From positions 379,833,179 through 379,897,178 of the forward strand of contig NC_081407.1 in assembly GCF_030272615.1 (NCBI RefSeq): a stretch of DNA of 64,000 nt, read 5' to 3'. Each line of letters begins with the position of its first letter. The first letter of the stretch is position 1. This DNA comes from Cryptomeria japonica. Lineage: Eukaryota; Streptophyta; Pinopsida; Cupressales; Cupressaceae. A program made the position numbers and the translations under genes. This document shows positions 44,900-57,032 of this stretch, in pieces. The notes beneath the pieces were generated by a model. The model did not search any database. It was not told the origin of the DNA and worked only from the letters and a program-made list of their open reading frames with translations.

Positions 44900-46720
44900 A
44901 TGAATGTTAAAAAGTCTTTAGAAAGAGAAAATTTTATAGGAGAAGAATGGGCCACTAAGTCATACTTTTCTTGCACACAAGAAATCTTATGAGAGGGATA
45001 AGTGTAATTCATTAGAGCCTTACTTCTCGAAAAAGGGATTTTAGAATGAGTAGAAGATAAATTCTCATTTGTGTCACTGCAGGTGGGACATCTAAGTTTT
45101 TCAAAGCATCTTGTAACATCCCATGATAAGCAGGTGAAGTTTGAACCAAATCCCAAATATAAATCTTGGCAGGAGTAGCATTAAGTTGTTCAATGAGATC
45201 ATACTCCTTACTAAGAGTTTGTGATATACAAGGTGCTTGAGGAAGAATAGGTTGAGGATCAAGAAGAGAAATTAGGATAACCGGAGGAGGAACAGGTTTC
45301 CTATTGTTTCTTGTGTTGTAAGTATGAGAAACCGTATGATAACTCTCTCTAGTAATTTTCTTAGCATACTCATAAGGGCTTTTAGTAGGATAACCTCCTT
45401 GCATGGTAATAATAGGTTTCTTAGGAGTGCAAAAAGAATCATTAGCATAACCACCTTGAACCACTAAGCTAGGCTTATGTGGGGAATTTTGAGAAGGACA
45501 AGCACCTTGAACTGTGAAGAGGGGTTTATTAGGTGTTTCATTCACATGTATCAAACTGATTGAGGATGGTTTAGGAATATCAAATGTGTCCTTAGAAGAA
45601 AAATGAACAAGATTGTTGGAAGAATTGTTGATAGTCTCTCCTTGTACTAAAATGTTATCATGAATAAGACCAATTTTAGGAGAGAGACTAGAAGTAGGCA
45701 TTGATGTTTTAGGAAAGGTCATATCATCCTCTATCACCAAAGGATCTACATGGGGAATAAACTCTCTAGGAGAAGGATCAACATTACTCTTTAAAGTCTC
45801 ACCTTTGAGAGGGAGATCTTTGAAAAATATGTTAACCATCTTATCTTGAACTAGGGTATCCTTATGAGCAAAACCTAGTTGAGGAGAGGGAGATGCTTTA
45901 TTTTTAAAGGGAGAATGATTGAGATTCAAGGAAGATGAGATGCTATCAAGAGAGTTATCAATCATGATTTTATCCCCTTTGGCTAGGGTTCTCTCAAGGG
46001 GGAGAGAATAATCAACACCTTCTTCTAATGATTCATCACAAATAGTGAGGTTATCAGGAAAAGTATTATAAATATCTTGCACAAAGATGTCTTTATTTCT
46101 ATTGCCAATTTTGGGAGAAGAGATAACAGTGTTCATTAATTCTTCATCCTTAGGAAGGAGAGAATCACTACATGTATTTAAATCATCCTCTTTCCTCAAA
46201 ATGTCTTCAATAGGATCTTAGGGGAGAGAGCATTAAGGAAATTTATTATTATTTCATCTTCTTTCTCTAAGGCATCTTTAGGGGTAAGGAAAATTGTAGG
46301 ATAAAGGAAAGCATTTCTCATTAATGCATTATCTCTAGTGGGAATTTTATTGGAATAAAAAGAGAAAATTCCATCACTAGGAAAAGTAGGGACAATACCA
46401 TCTTCTTGCACAAAATAAACCTCATGAGGGGAGTACTCTTTAGGAGGGAGATGAACATCTTTCTCCAAAGATTCATGCTTAGGAAGGAGGTCTTTGGAAG
46501 AAGTGCTCATAACCTCTTCTTGCACTAGCATGCCCCCATTGGTAAGACCAAATTTAAGAGAAGATAAATAAGTGTCGATCAATACCTTTTCACTTAGAGA
46601 GACATCATATAAAGAAGGCAAAGTAACATTAAGAAAGGTGTTTATGACATCATCCTCTTCCTCTAAGATAGCTAGATGGGAAGGGCATATTTTAAGAGAA
46701 TTGTCAAGATCACTCTTCAA
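44900..46720 (-). pseudogene. Gypsy gag/spacer region with degenerate repeats
   Basis: Two overlapping frames (46196-46720 and 45012-46199) join through a -1/+1 shift near 46196. A further shift near 45080 continues coding-like sequence to about 44900 (HSKIPFSRSKALMNYTYPSH). The motif EYDLIEQLNATPAKIYIWDL followed by VQTSPAYHGMLQDALKNLDV is, from memory, the block that precedes the protease in plant gypsy polyproteins. Upstream of it the protein is made of degenerate units of about 65-70 residues with an LVQ(D/E/G) core (GMLVQEE, DIFVQD, DTLVQDK, NILVQGE), then three shorter QGGY units. A normal Gag capsid and knuckle are not seen. The E2 insertion separates it from the rest of the element. 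Confidence 0.65.
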
Positions 46721-47207
46721 ATCTTCATCCTTAGAGAATAGGAGAGCTTTGAAGGGGTTGGTAACAAATATTTAAGGCACTAAAATGTTATCATAGATAG
46801 GAGGAGGTTCTTTAGGAGATGGAAAATTTGAAACAAGGGAAGTTAACCCATTATCACATTTATGAAATGAATGCATCATGACAATAAATTTTCCTCATTC
46901 AAATGCTAACATATGCAAAAAAGAAGGAAATGTTCAATTTTAACCAATGCAAGCACTCTAAATGTTGATTTAGAAAATAAAATTTATAAGTGAAATGAGT
47001 TCCTAAATCAGATCTGAAATTAATGATCCAAATTAAGCTATCCACAAGTACAATTTTGAATTGAAAATTTTGGGTTTTAACAAAATTAACCTCTAATTTT
47101 TTTGAAATTTGCAAGAAATTGAAACTTGTAAATGTAAATTTGAATTTTAAATAGGGAAAAAAAAAAATTCATATCTAAGAACATAAATCAGAATTAAAGA
47201 AGGTTGA

Positions 47208-47226
47208 ATTCACGTCGGGTTCACCA
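47208..47226 (-). other. Gypsy primer-binding site, tRNA-Trp-like
   Basis: On the minus strand TGGTGAACCCGACGTGAAT begins three bases after the LTR end. Its complement ATTCACGTCGGGTTCACCA matches, as far as I remember, the T-arm and acceptor 3' end of plant tRNA-Trp with CCA. The identity needs an alignment. Confidence 0.68.
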
Positions 47227-47229
47227 AAA

Positions 47230-48401
47230 TGTGGAGGCGGGAAAAACTAGGGTTTGATTGATCAACTAGACTAGGAAATGAAGAATGAAGCATAAATGAA
47301 CTTGAAATTGAATAAACTTGCAGATATGAAAGTGAGATATTGAAAGTATTAAAGAGGGAGGATTTTGGATGTGTACCTAATTCTGGAAACTGAGCCAAAC
47401 TAACCAAGACCAGGGTGCCACGCCACTGTCCCTGATGGACTGATAGAGAGTTGTAACTGAGAAACTACAAATTTAAGATCCTCAAGATGCAACCTATCAA
47501 AGTTCACTACAAAGTGGAGGGACCAAGGTGCCAAACCCCTTTCCTTGACATTTTTCTGCACTTTTGAGACTTCTAGGTGGTGTTGATGCCTTTTCTTGGT
47601 CCAAAACTGCCTTTGAGCACCTGTTCCCGCACCCACAACTGAAAAGGGAAGGTTTATGTGGCTATATAAGGTTTTTCCTTAGTCAAACCCTTGTGTTTGT
47701 TATTTCCACCTCCACAAATAGCCATTAATGTACTAAAAATGTGTGTGCTAGAACCTTGTGTGTATGCAAGATCCTAAAATGAAAGCAAACAATCTAGAGA
47801 AACCCTAAAGATTAAACCCTAAATGCTTGTAATTGAAAAAGTAAATTCTCTAAATCAATGATGAAAAGTGATGTAAAGCATGAATGTAAATATGAAATTT
47901 GATGTAAAGAAGCTCATACAAAGACATGAAAATAACATGAAATCATACCAATCCCCAAGGGAGAGATATTGCCACTAGATCTCCTATTACTCTTCAATGC
48001 CTTCAAGGCTCCTAATTGATGATGAATGCTTGACAAATTCTTGATGAATGTTGTTTAATTTTGTTGAAGACTCCACATAGGCCTCTCTTTCAGTACATAG
48101 AAGGCTCCTTGTGCTCCAAAAACCTACTCTTAGATTCTTAGATCCGATTTGATAGATCCTTCTTAGTTGCCTTCAAATGAAGAAAGAGAGCTCTTATGTA
48201 TCAAACCTTAGATCTTAATTTCAATATAATTTTGTCTTTAGGCTAACCTAGGAATTGAATTTCCTGCCAATATTTTGGGGTTAAGCATTATAATATCATA
48301 TAATTATGCTCTTGAAATTTCAGGAAAAAAGTCGAGGACCATGTGCACTCCCGCCATGGTCCAACCAACTTTTCACCAAATTTTCAGAGCCATTAGATAT
48401 A
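47230..48401 (-). repeat. Gypsy 5' LTR, proximal part
   Basis: On the plus strand it starts TGTGGAGGCGGGAAAAACTA and matches 20840-22020. Relative to the 3' LTR it lacks about 174 bp between two GAGAAAA words. It is interrupted by a solo LTR after TTAGATATA. Confidence 0.87.
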
Positions 48402-49562
48402 TGTTAGGCCCAATAAGGAAAGCTAATGTACTGAGAGGGGAGGGGTGAATCAGTACTTTAGAACTTTTCTTGAATAATAACTTTACTGTTATGCATAAAC
48501 CGAATAGTGCAGTAACATAAAATAAAGTTAAAACAAATAGGTAACAATCATACATGATTCACTCCATAACACATATATTTTGGTTATGCAGAAACTCTTG
48601 GTTAGAGAGAAAAACTGTGGTGGGGATGGCACCCACAACATCACTACTACAATAATAAAGAATGCTCGGTTAGAGCTGCATTTAACTATTTCTGATAGCT
48701 TACCCTGTTAGGAGTATCAAGATTTGTTAGATCTACCTTGCTAAAGGATTTTATAACATTTATTCTGAATGTTGCACCTGGTTAGAGGCTTTACAATTTA
48801 TAGACTTGGTTAGAGTCTTTTACCCTATTAAAGGTTTCTCTTTCAACTTCACAATATTACAATAAAATTATTACAAATATCTGCATCTTTGCATCTGAAA
48901 TATTATAGCAGATTCTATGTGCTCAGAATAAGATTACCTTGCTTATAGCATACCTCGGTAACCCATATAGTAACTCGGTAAACCCTTCTATTTATTTTGT
49001 TCTTCGACTGTTCTCTGAAAACCTTCTCGGTGACCTCTGTGTCTCTATGACAGTCTTCCTACATTCATACATGCACACACCTTGCTCTTAACTCGTGCTG
49101 TATAAATAGATCTCTTAAAATGGTGATCCAATTCATTGCTTCGATCTTACAAACAAGATTTATCGAATGAATAACTAAACAAAATATTTCATTGGTTAGA
49201 TTGATCTCAAAATAATACGCAATCTTTTGGTGCAATTTCCAATGTAATAACGGTTAGATATGCCTCGATCTTGTAACACATTTTCATATGCATGTCCAGG
49301 TTCAATGTATCTGGTAACATGTTTCACTCGGTGAATATCAACTCGGTGTGTCATCTTTACTGCTCGGTAGTCTCAAAAAGATACTCGGTAGATAGCTTGG
49401 TGTATACTATGTTCCGTAACTGCTTTCTTCTGTAACCGACTAGACTGTGCATACCAACTTCTCTGTGTGTATACCGACTGCATGATTCGGTAGTGCTAAC
49501 CGACTAGAATGTATAATATGACTTTGAATATAAAACTAATGGCAACTTGATAAGTAGTAACA
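48402..49562 (-). mobile_element. Solo LTR inside the gypsy 5' LTR
   Basis: On the plus strand it runs from TGTTAGGCCCAATAAGG to TAGTAACA. The CTGAGAGGGGAGGGGTGAATC signature shows that the LTR is in minus orientation. Flanks GATATA and AATATGATG around the expected GATAT fit a five-base duplication with a mismatch, and one extra A at the left edge leaves the exact boundary uncertain. The uninterrupted copy at 22015-22030 shows the empty site. Comes with no internal region. Confidence 0.78.
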
Positions 49563-49885
49563 AATATGATGATATTAGAGTGAATCCCAAAGTTACAACT
49601 TATTTTGAGGTGTTTTGATATACGAAATTGGAACTTAAAGGTCAAAATAGGACATAATTAGGGTTTATGATTAAATGATTTATTGGAGGAATAAAATAAA
49701 AAGAGGCACACTTAGGGTAAAGGGCCCAATTTTATGATGTATAAAGTGATGAAATGGGACTTTAGATTTAATTAAATTCTTAAAGGGAAATAAGAAATGC
49801 AAGATGCAAGACACACTAAGGTGGGTGTTAACCTATGTGTGAAATTGTAGCACCCTAGCAAGGGTGTACAATTTATGACACTTCA
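49563..49885 (-). repeat. Gypsy 5' LTR, distal part
   Basis: It continues the LTR after the solo-LTR insertion and ends on the plus strand ATTTATGACACTTCA, i.e. TGAAGTGTCATAAAT as the minus-strand LTR start. Confidence 0.86.
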
Positions 49886-50324
49886 CCTATGTCTCATCGT
49901 CGCACACACTTTGAAATTCCAACGTCTCCTCGTCGAAAAAAGAGGAGCATGTCCTACATCTCATCATCGCACACACATCAAAATTATGGCTCCTCATTGA
50001 AAAAGAGGAATGTGTCCTACATCTCATCGTCGCACACACGTCGGAATTCCAACGTCTCCTCATCAAAGAAAAAGAAGTGTGTCCTATGTCTCATCATCAC
50101 ACACATGTCAGAATTCCAACATCCTGTTGTCAAAAAAACATGCCACTACTTCATAGAAATTTTTGACTTGGAGAAGTTGGATTTCCGACATGCGGCCCGT
50201 CATCAGAATTTCTGATGAAAAAAATAGTGACGGGGATTTTCTCCCGATTTCGTCAAAATTCAAACATTTTGTTGTCTGAACTCCAACAAACGCTCATCGG
50301 AAAACAACCCCAAATGTACTAGTG
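49886..50324. mobile_element. CACTA-type element, right end with hairpin subterminal repeats
   Basis: Units of about 64 bp (TCTCATCGTCGCACACAC, GGAATTCCAACGTCTCCTC, TCGAAAAAAGAGGAG, GTGTCCTA) repeat three to four times from 49891 to about 50130, then CCGACATG / TCGTCAAAATTC words, and the end reads ACTAGTG at 50318-50324. Read inward this is CACTAGTACATTTGGGGTTG, the CACTA-type terminus, with TTTTCCGATGAG just inside as in many plant CACTA ends. The unit is continuous across the gypsy insertion (20652-20656 joined to 49891). Confidence 0.65.
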
Positions 50325-51770
50325 TGGGACTTCAAATGCTCCCACATATCTCAGGCTAGTTTGGAGGCCTTTCCAAAGTTGATTGAACTTTATTGAGGTT
50401 AGACTGGAAGAATAACTTTCTCTCCCACTATAAATTGTCTAGGATTTTTCTTTGCATTGGCATAGTTTTTATACTGATCATTAGCTTCTTCTAACCTTTG
50501 CTTGATCAGCTTAACCCTATCTTCCATTTTCATGAGCTTTTCAAGGCCAATGATTATGTTTTCCTCAAGCTTATCCCAACTGATAGGAATTCTTCATTTC
50601 CTTTCATATAATTCTTCAAAGTGTTCCATCTTAATGGTTGATTGGTATGAATTGTTGTAAGAAAATTCTATTAGTGGAAGGTATTCCTCCCACTTATATT
50701 CTTGATATATATAATACATTCTTAAGATATCTTCCAACACTTGATTCACTCTTTTTGTCTGACCATTTCTCTTTGGATGGCAAGCTGAATTAATGTTTAA
50801 TTATGTTCCCAAAGTTGCAAACAACGTTTGCCAAAATCTGGATGCCATTTTGGCATCCCTGTCAGAGATAATCTTCTTGAGTATCCCATGCAATCAAAAG
50901 ATCTCTTGAACAAATTTCTGAGCAATTATATGTGCTCCATCAATTAAGTTCCCTGGTATGAAAATTGTTACATTGGTAAGCATGTCTAGCACCACCAAAA
51001 TGACATTATCTCTATTCCTTTTCATGGGTCTAGACCATGTACAAACTCCATACTAATGGTCTACCACTTCCAATTTGGCATGGCATGAGGTTGTAGTTGT
51101 CCTGATGGATGTTGGTGTTCTTATGTCACTTTCTGACATGTTCAAAACATCCTACCACAAATATTCTAGCATTCCTCTTCATTCCCTTCTTAAAGTATCA
51201 AGACTCAACATCTACTAACATTTTTGTCACACCAGGATGCCCCAAGTATGGTGTCGAATGTACTTTTCATACTAATTTTCTTAAATTGGGAGATTTTGGT
51301 ATATACATTCTTCCTTAGGACCTCAACATTCCATCCAACTTAATTTTGTATCATTCATATCTAAGATCTCAAAGATTGCTTCATAAAGCCTCTCATACCT
51401 AGTTATAGTATTCATCGCCTTTGAGGTTCTGCTGTACTCAAGTTCTAAGATTTCTATAGCTGACAAATGTCTTTGACGATTTAAGGCATTTACCACTCTA
51501 TTCTCTTTCCCTTTTATATAGATAATTTTAAAATAATAAAAAATTAGCTCCAGCCATCTTCTCTATCGAGTGTTTAAATTAGGTTGGGTAAATATGTACT
51601 TCAACCCTTGATGATTGGATCTAATCTTGAATGGTTTTCCCATTAAATAGTGTCACCATATTTGTACGGCATGAACAATGGCTGCCAATTCTAGATCATG
51701 CAGTGCATAAATTTATTCATAGTTCTTCAATTTTATAGACTCATAGGAAATTAACTATTCAGTTTGCATG
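50325..51770 (-). pseudogene. Ty3/gypsy pol relic: RNase H to integrase
   Basis: Minus-strand translation gives, in order from 51770 down, an RNase H end (HDLELAAIVHAVQIW, GLKYIFTQPNLNTR, IIYIKGKENRVVNALNR), then an integrase zinc-finger and core region with many stops, and KIISDRDAKMASRFWQTLFA, HPKRNGQTKRVNQVLEDILR, YLPLIEFSYNNSYQSTIKM and ANAKKNPRQFIVGEKVILPV. This order and wording are those of plant chromovirus-type gypsy pol. It is truncated at both sides: by the CACTA end at 50324 and by an abrupt change of sequence at about 51770. Confidence 0.85.
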
Positions 51771-54700
51771 AGAACTCCCCCTCATCCTTCTAAGACCTCA
51801 CAACCTCTAGTGGTGTCTCCTCTTCCTTCAACTATGCCTACCAAAGGAAAAGGAAAGACACCTCTATTGTTGAAGTCAAAGCCCCATCTCTTTGACTTTT
51901 TCATTCTTCTTAATATCCCTCACCCTATATTGTATGGAAAATCTTTAAGCATTGTTTTCATGCTTATCCTTCACATGCATCACTTGCATCTCAGCATTCT
52001 AGGGCTCATCCTATTCCTATGTTTCTCTCCTAAAAAAAAAAGAGGAAAGGTGTCCATATCTAAGACTAAGGTTCTTTTGTCTCTAGAACCACCTATTTCT
52101 TTGGTTGATCCTTCTCTTCCATTGACAATGGAAATGAAGATAGCTCCACCTATAGTGTAGGATGATGAAAAATCATCTCATACTCTTGTTCTTGCCACTC
52201 ATCTACATTAGAACCAACTTGCGCATGAGTGCATGCATCATCAACGAGCAATATCTCAAGAATATGATGTCGTGTTGAAGACTGAGGGCGAGTCTTCTAT
52301 TTTGGCTCCTTCTTCTTCTATTCTTGTTTCACTTTTATCTTCTCCTACTATCTCTCGTCTTGCTTCTACCACTTCTTTTTCTTTTCTTTTCTCATTTTTG
52401 GTAGAGGTCAATGAACCTTTCCCTAAGAGGGTGCAAGTGATCATTTCTCTCTCACTAGAGCCATCTCTTATCACTTATCTACCTAATATTCCTCCATTTT
52501 TGCAGCCCATAGACATGCTTCACTCATAAGTTGTGTCTAGTGTGCCTCATCTTCTCCTCCTACTTCTTCTCTTCATCTTCACTCTAACTTTTATGGGTTC
52601 CTTCAACCTGCCACGATTGACATGAAGTTTTTATTTCAAATAATTAAGTGTAAGTTTGAGTAGGGCCCCATTCTTGAGATCTATCACAAGAAGTCAACTC
52701 CTTCATTCTATCTTGGTAGTTGAAGAGGCCTCACCTTCTCCAAATTTTTTCAATTGACCCATCTTCTAAAGTTCAGCAATGTGGCTCCTATTTCACAACC
52801 TTCAATTGAGTCACCTCGCTCCCCTTTGGAGAAGTGTATGTTAAATTCTTTCGAGGGTATTTTGATGTTGTCAAGTATCATTACGCGATCATTGACTCTT
52901 GAATCACATGATTTGTTAGATGAGAATATTTCAAGGCAACCTCATCCTTAGCTCTCGTTATAGGCAAGACAATTGGCACTGCCCTAGACATTTTGCCTCT
53001 ATGAGCTCGACATCCTTCTCATTGTGATCAATATTGGGAGGATGTCCATGATCTGTGGAGGTGATTGATTAAAGTGGTACCACCTTAGGGCTTTATATTA
53101 GAGTGGTACCACCTCAATATTTTATATTAGAGTGTTTATTTATTTTTGCTCGCTCAAACTTGTCTATATATGTTTGTGCTCTCTTGGAGGACTCAAGATA
53201 CCCTTATAAGTACTTAGATACAAAGGATAAAATCCATCATGCACTTCCTCTATTTGTTTCGTCATTCTCCTCTTTGTCGTATATTTTTTTTGGACATTCA
53301 AGGACGATGCAAAGTGTTGGGGGAATTTAGGCCTTCTTCCATGTTGAGCTGAATTTTTATTTTTCATTTGTCTTCATGATCCAAAATTTTATGGGACTAT
53401 GATGGTTATTCATATCATCCAATTATATATATGCTACTATATGAATCCTACCGATCCTAAATAATCGAATCCCCTATCTCTTTATGATTTTTGTTGTTGA
53501 CATGGGTTTTATTTACTATCTATTGCAAGGTAGAATTACATGGATACATCTCATTATGTTTTCATGAAACAACATCCCTTCTCATTAGAATGACTTGTGT
53601 TCCTTTTGGAATAACACATATCATTCTAAGAGGGGGACTATCATATTCATATTATATCATTGTTATCTTATGATTCTTTTCAAAATATATCTGCATCAAA
53701 CTATCTTATTTGTCATCTAACATGAGGACAACCCATTTGACTTGGGTGTCTATGTCTCTTTTCTATGGATGTCCTAAAATGGAATTTATAGTAGCCACAA
53801 GCTGATTGGATTGACGTATGGTCCCTAGCATAATACAATTTGCTACCCGTACATAACAACATTTTCTTATGTCGATATATTTTTTTATGTCTAATATTGT
53901 ATTTTCTCCTATCTTGTTTGTTTACAACTAACATGTTTATGGTGATATACCTTAACAATCTTCATACCAGATTGACTCGAGTCTCTTCCTTGGGGAAACT
54001 CCACTTGGATTAAAAACTCTGCTTTCCCTTCATATCTTAGGTATAACATTATCAACTCTTCTCTCTACTTTAGATCACATTTCCATATTGAGCATACATG
54101 CTCGCTAAAGTGGGAGTAAAATGTAATGTCATAATTTCCATCTCATGCAATTTCATGTTTTATGAGCTTTCTCTTTAGTTACAATTAACAAATTTATGCA
54201 TCCTAAACCTTAATCTCAATCTGGCAAATACCTCATGCCAATTTGCATGCCTAATTCCTTAATCATTAGGTCCAAATTGCACAAGAACATGCGCGCATCA
54301 TAGAAACAACAATGTGGCGTGCTAGCATCCCATGAATATTCATGACTAAGTTGGTCATTGATATGTTAGACTTGCTAAATTTGGAAACTATACAGAGAGC
54401 TCATTAAGCTGCCCAAAAGACCTTTGTGGTTTGTGTTTTCAATTTATAGTGTCTGAATAGTTTAATTAATTTGCATGCTTGGTTAAACACACTTTCAATT
54501 AAGTAGTTAACAAATTTCAAAGGTTATAGTTAATTGAAGATTTTTTCGAAGTGGAGAGTTGAGACTCAAATACTCGAGGGATTTTTTTATCCTTCATAGT
54601 GGTTTGTTTTTCATACTTTACAATGGATAAAGTTGGTTATGAGTTGTTTCACCTCTTCTTCTTTCTTAGTTCGTATCAGTAGTGAGCCATAAAAATCAGT

Positions 54701-54901
54701 TGGATCTTACAGGGGCCTTCGACAAAGTGATACCCTTTATCTTTATTTGATCATTCTAATGGCTAGAGGATTGGGGAGATTTGTTGTTTCATGTTAGACA
54801 AGGTTTGATTCATGGATGGAAGTAGGGTAATAATTAGTGTAACATCCTATTATTTTAGAATAATTAAATAATACAATGATAATTATTTTCCTTAATCAAA
54901 C
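51771..54901. other. Unresolved retroelement-like debris
   Basis: Plus-strand frames at 51768-52160 (TMPTKGKGKTPLLLKSKPH), 52233-52529 and 52754-52951 are Ser/Pro/Leu-rich and may be pieces of one broken gypsy-type ORF. A purine tract AAGAGGGGGACTA at about 53619 and the AAAGTGTTGGGGGAATT at 53300 look like 3' parts of gypsy elements. A perfect-ish short tandem TAGAGTGGTACCACCT occurs at about 53067 and 53099. No LTR pair or domain was recognised. Confidence 0.4.
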
Positions 54902-57032
54902 ATGTTATTTTTTTAATATTGAATATAAAGGATAAACAATTACAAAAATTATTGAAACTGTCAGGTCATGCCAAGACCAATGGCCTAACTATAAAGGTTC
55001 CACTTCAGACATTATATTGAATACATAGACTAAAGAGCATGGTTGAGTATAGGAACTGAGAACAAAATACTACATATACACAATGCTATACATCTAAAAA
55101 TTTGGGGACAAACAACTTACTAGTTATCAATCCAAGAGGTCCAACAAAGCAAACCTTCCATCCATATAATCTATCTGCCCTCCCTCACTGGGACTACTCC
55201 ATGTGCAGCAAGTTGAGCCATGAGCCATGAATTCTCTCTCAACCCTCATCCCTTCATTGATTTCTACTACACAGGCTGCAAGAGCGTTGACAAAGGGGGT
55301 CCTTTCTGAATTCTCCCTGCTCCACGTGAAACCATATGAGATTTCTGAGATGTATACCGTAGCATGACCATCCTCCAAGAATCTTTTGAACTTCTTTGTG
55401 TCTAGTCTCATTACTAGTGTAACTTGCGATTCAACGTAATGTAGAGTAAGTCTATGAAAAGACTCAATAAGCTTTCTAGCCCTACCCTGGAACTTATCTT
55501 CATTTCTGATAATCCATATGTACCATAAAATTTCACAAGTAAGAATAAACCAGAACAGATTACAATCTTTTTTCAAACCCTACATAGAACCACTAATAAT
55601 ATCCAAAATATTAACATTTATAGAAATGGAAATACCAAATATAAGCCATATCTCCCTAGCAATGATACAGTCAAAACACAGATGCTGGATATTCTTAGTC
55701 ACCTCACACAAATTACATATATCAAAATAATTTTGATCATTTCTACAAGGAAGCCTATTAATAATCAACATCCATTTAAAACATTTCTTCTTAGGAGCAA
55801 CTTTGTTGCTCCATAAATTTTCAAAAATATGCTTCGATTTGTTATCAATCCAATCAGTATGCCAAACATCCTTAATATGAGAAATTATGGAGCTACTTGC
55901 AGTTAAAGAATTATAAACATTTTTAGCCCTAACATTAATAAGAAAGGTGTCATGCTTCCAAGTGAAAGTGAGGAATCTATCATTATCCACCAAGCAACTC
56001 TTGGGGAGTTGCAACATATTACAAGCCTCCCTTAAAATGGAGTATGTTCTCCAATTAGATGCAGGTAGGGAGAAGGTTTGGGATAACTCAGCCCAAGGGA
56101 TCAGTCATTCCCTCTTGATGAGGTCTTTAAAGCACTTAATACCTATGTTAGCCCAAGTCTTAGCCAAACACCCTTGAACAAGAGCGAGGGGTTTCCCTTT
56201 ATGAAACAAGTTCCACCAAATGGGCCTCTCACCACTGACAGAGAGACTATTGTTGACCCTATAGTTATAGATCTATGCCCTTACATACTCCCATACCTTC
56301 CAAATGGTTTTTAACACCACGAAGCCTGGGACAGATACCGGTAAATTCCTGACAACAAGGTCACTAAAGGGGAGATTCTTCCATGCCTTGGTCTACCTGA
56401 CCAGGACTTTCCATGGCTCATTTCCACTAAGAGAGTGGAATATCCATTTGGCCGCAAGAGATATCCCATAAATTCTTAAATCTTTAAGCCCCAAACCACC
56501 ATCTTTCTTCCTATAGCACCATTCCCATTTAACAAAATGTCTCTTTCTACCACCTCTCCCATCCGACCATAAGAAGTTCCTTATAAATTTTTGTACCTCA
56601 AGCACTTGGTAATTAGAAAACATCTACACCAATGCATAGTAGATGGTATATAAAGAAAGGATCTTCTGGCACACCTGGATCCTCCGTGCTAGGGACTAGT
56701 AATGCTTGTCCCACTTGTTAAGCTTCTTGATCACTTTTTCGTTAACCCAACACCGCATATCCTTCTTGCATGGGGAAACAGAAAAGGGGATAAAAAGGTA
56801 TCTAACCTTCTTGCAAGGCCCTCCCCATTGATATCCATACTTGTCAACCCAGTCAGGCAGGGAATCATGCCATCCCAATAACAAGGATTTAGCCTGTGAG
56901 ATTTTTTCCCCAGAGTATTCACTAAAGATATTGAGCTTATTTATAAAAAAATCCATATTATTTTCCTCAAGCTGTAAAAAATTGGATATTCAAGAGATCC
57001 TCTTTGTTTGGAAGTTGAATACCTTTCACTCT

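Larger units (their letters stand above)
20657..49885 (-). mobile_element. Ty3/gypsy-type LTR element, 29 kb with nested insertions
   Basis: Two related LTRs lie at the two ends in the order expected for a minus-strand element. The 5' LTR is at 47230-49885 with a primer site beside it, and the 3' LTR is at 20657-29096 with a polypurine tract beside it. Both outer flanks read CCTAT (20652-20656 and 49886-49890), and joining them restores a continuous CACTA subterminal repeat unit. Later insertions are E3 at 22086-28824, E2 at 38471-44786 and a solo LTR at 48402-49562. The only coding sequence recognised as its own is the gag/spacer relic at 44900-46720. No protease, RT or integrase of this element was seen, so it is either non-autonomous or has lost pol. 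Confidence 0.85.

Noticed and set aside
47208-47226. A tRNA-Trp gene
   Set aside because: Only the last 19 bases resemble the tRNA and they include CCA, as expected for a primer-binding site; no D-arm or anticodon arm precedes them.
51768-52529. A host Ser/Pro-rich gene on the plus strand
   Set aside because: The frames are broken, lack introns or a recognisable domain, and sit among retroelement fragments.
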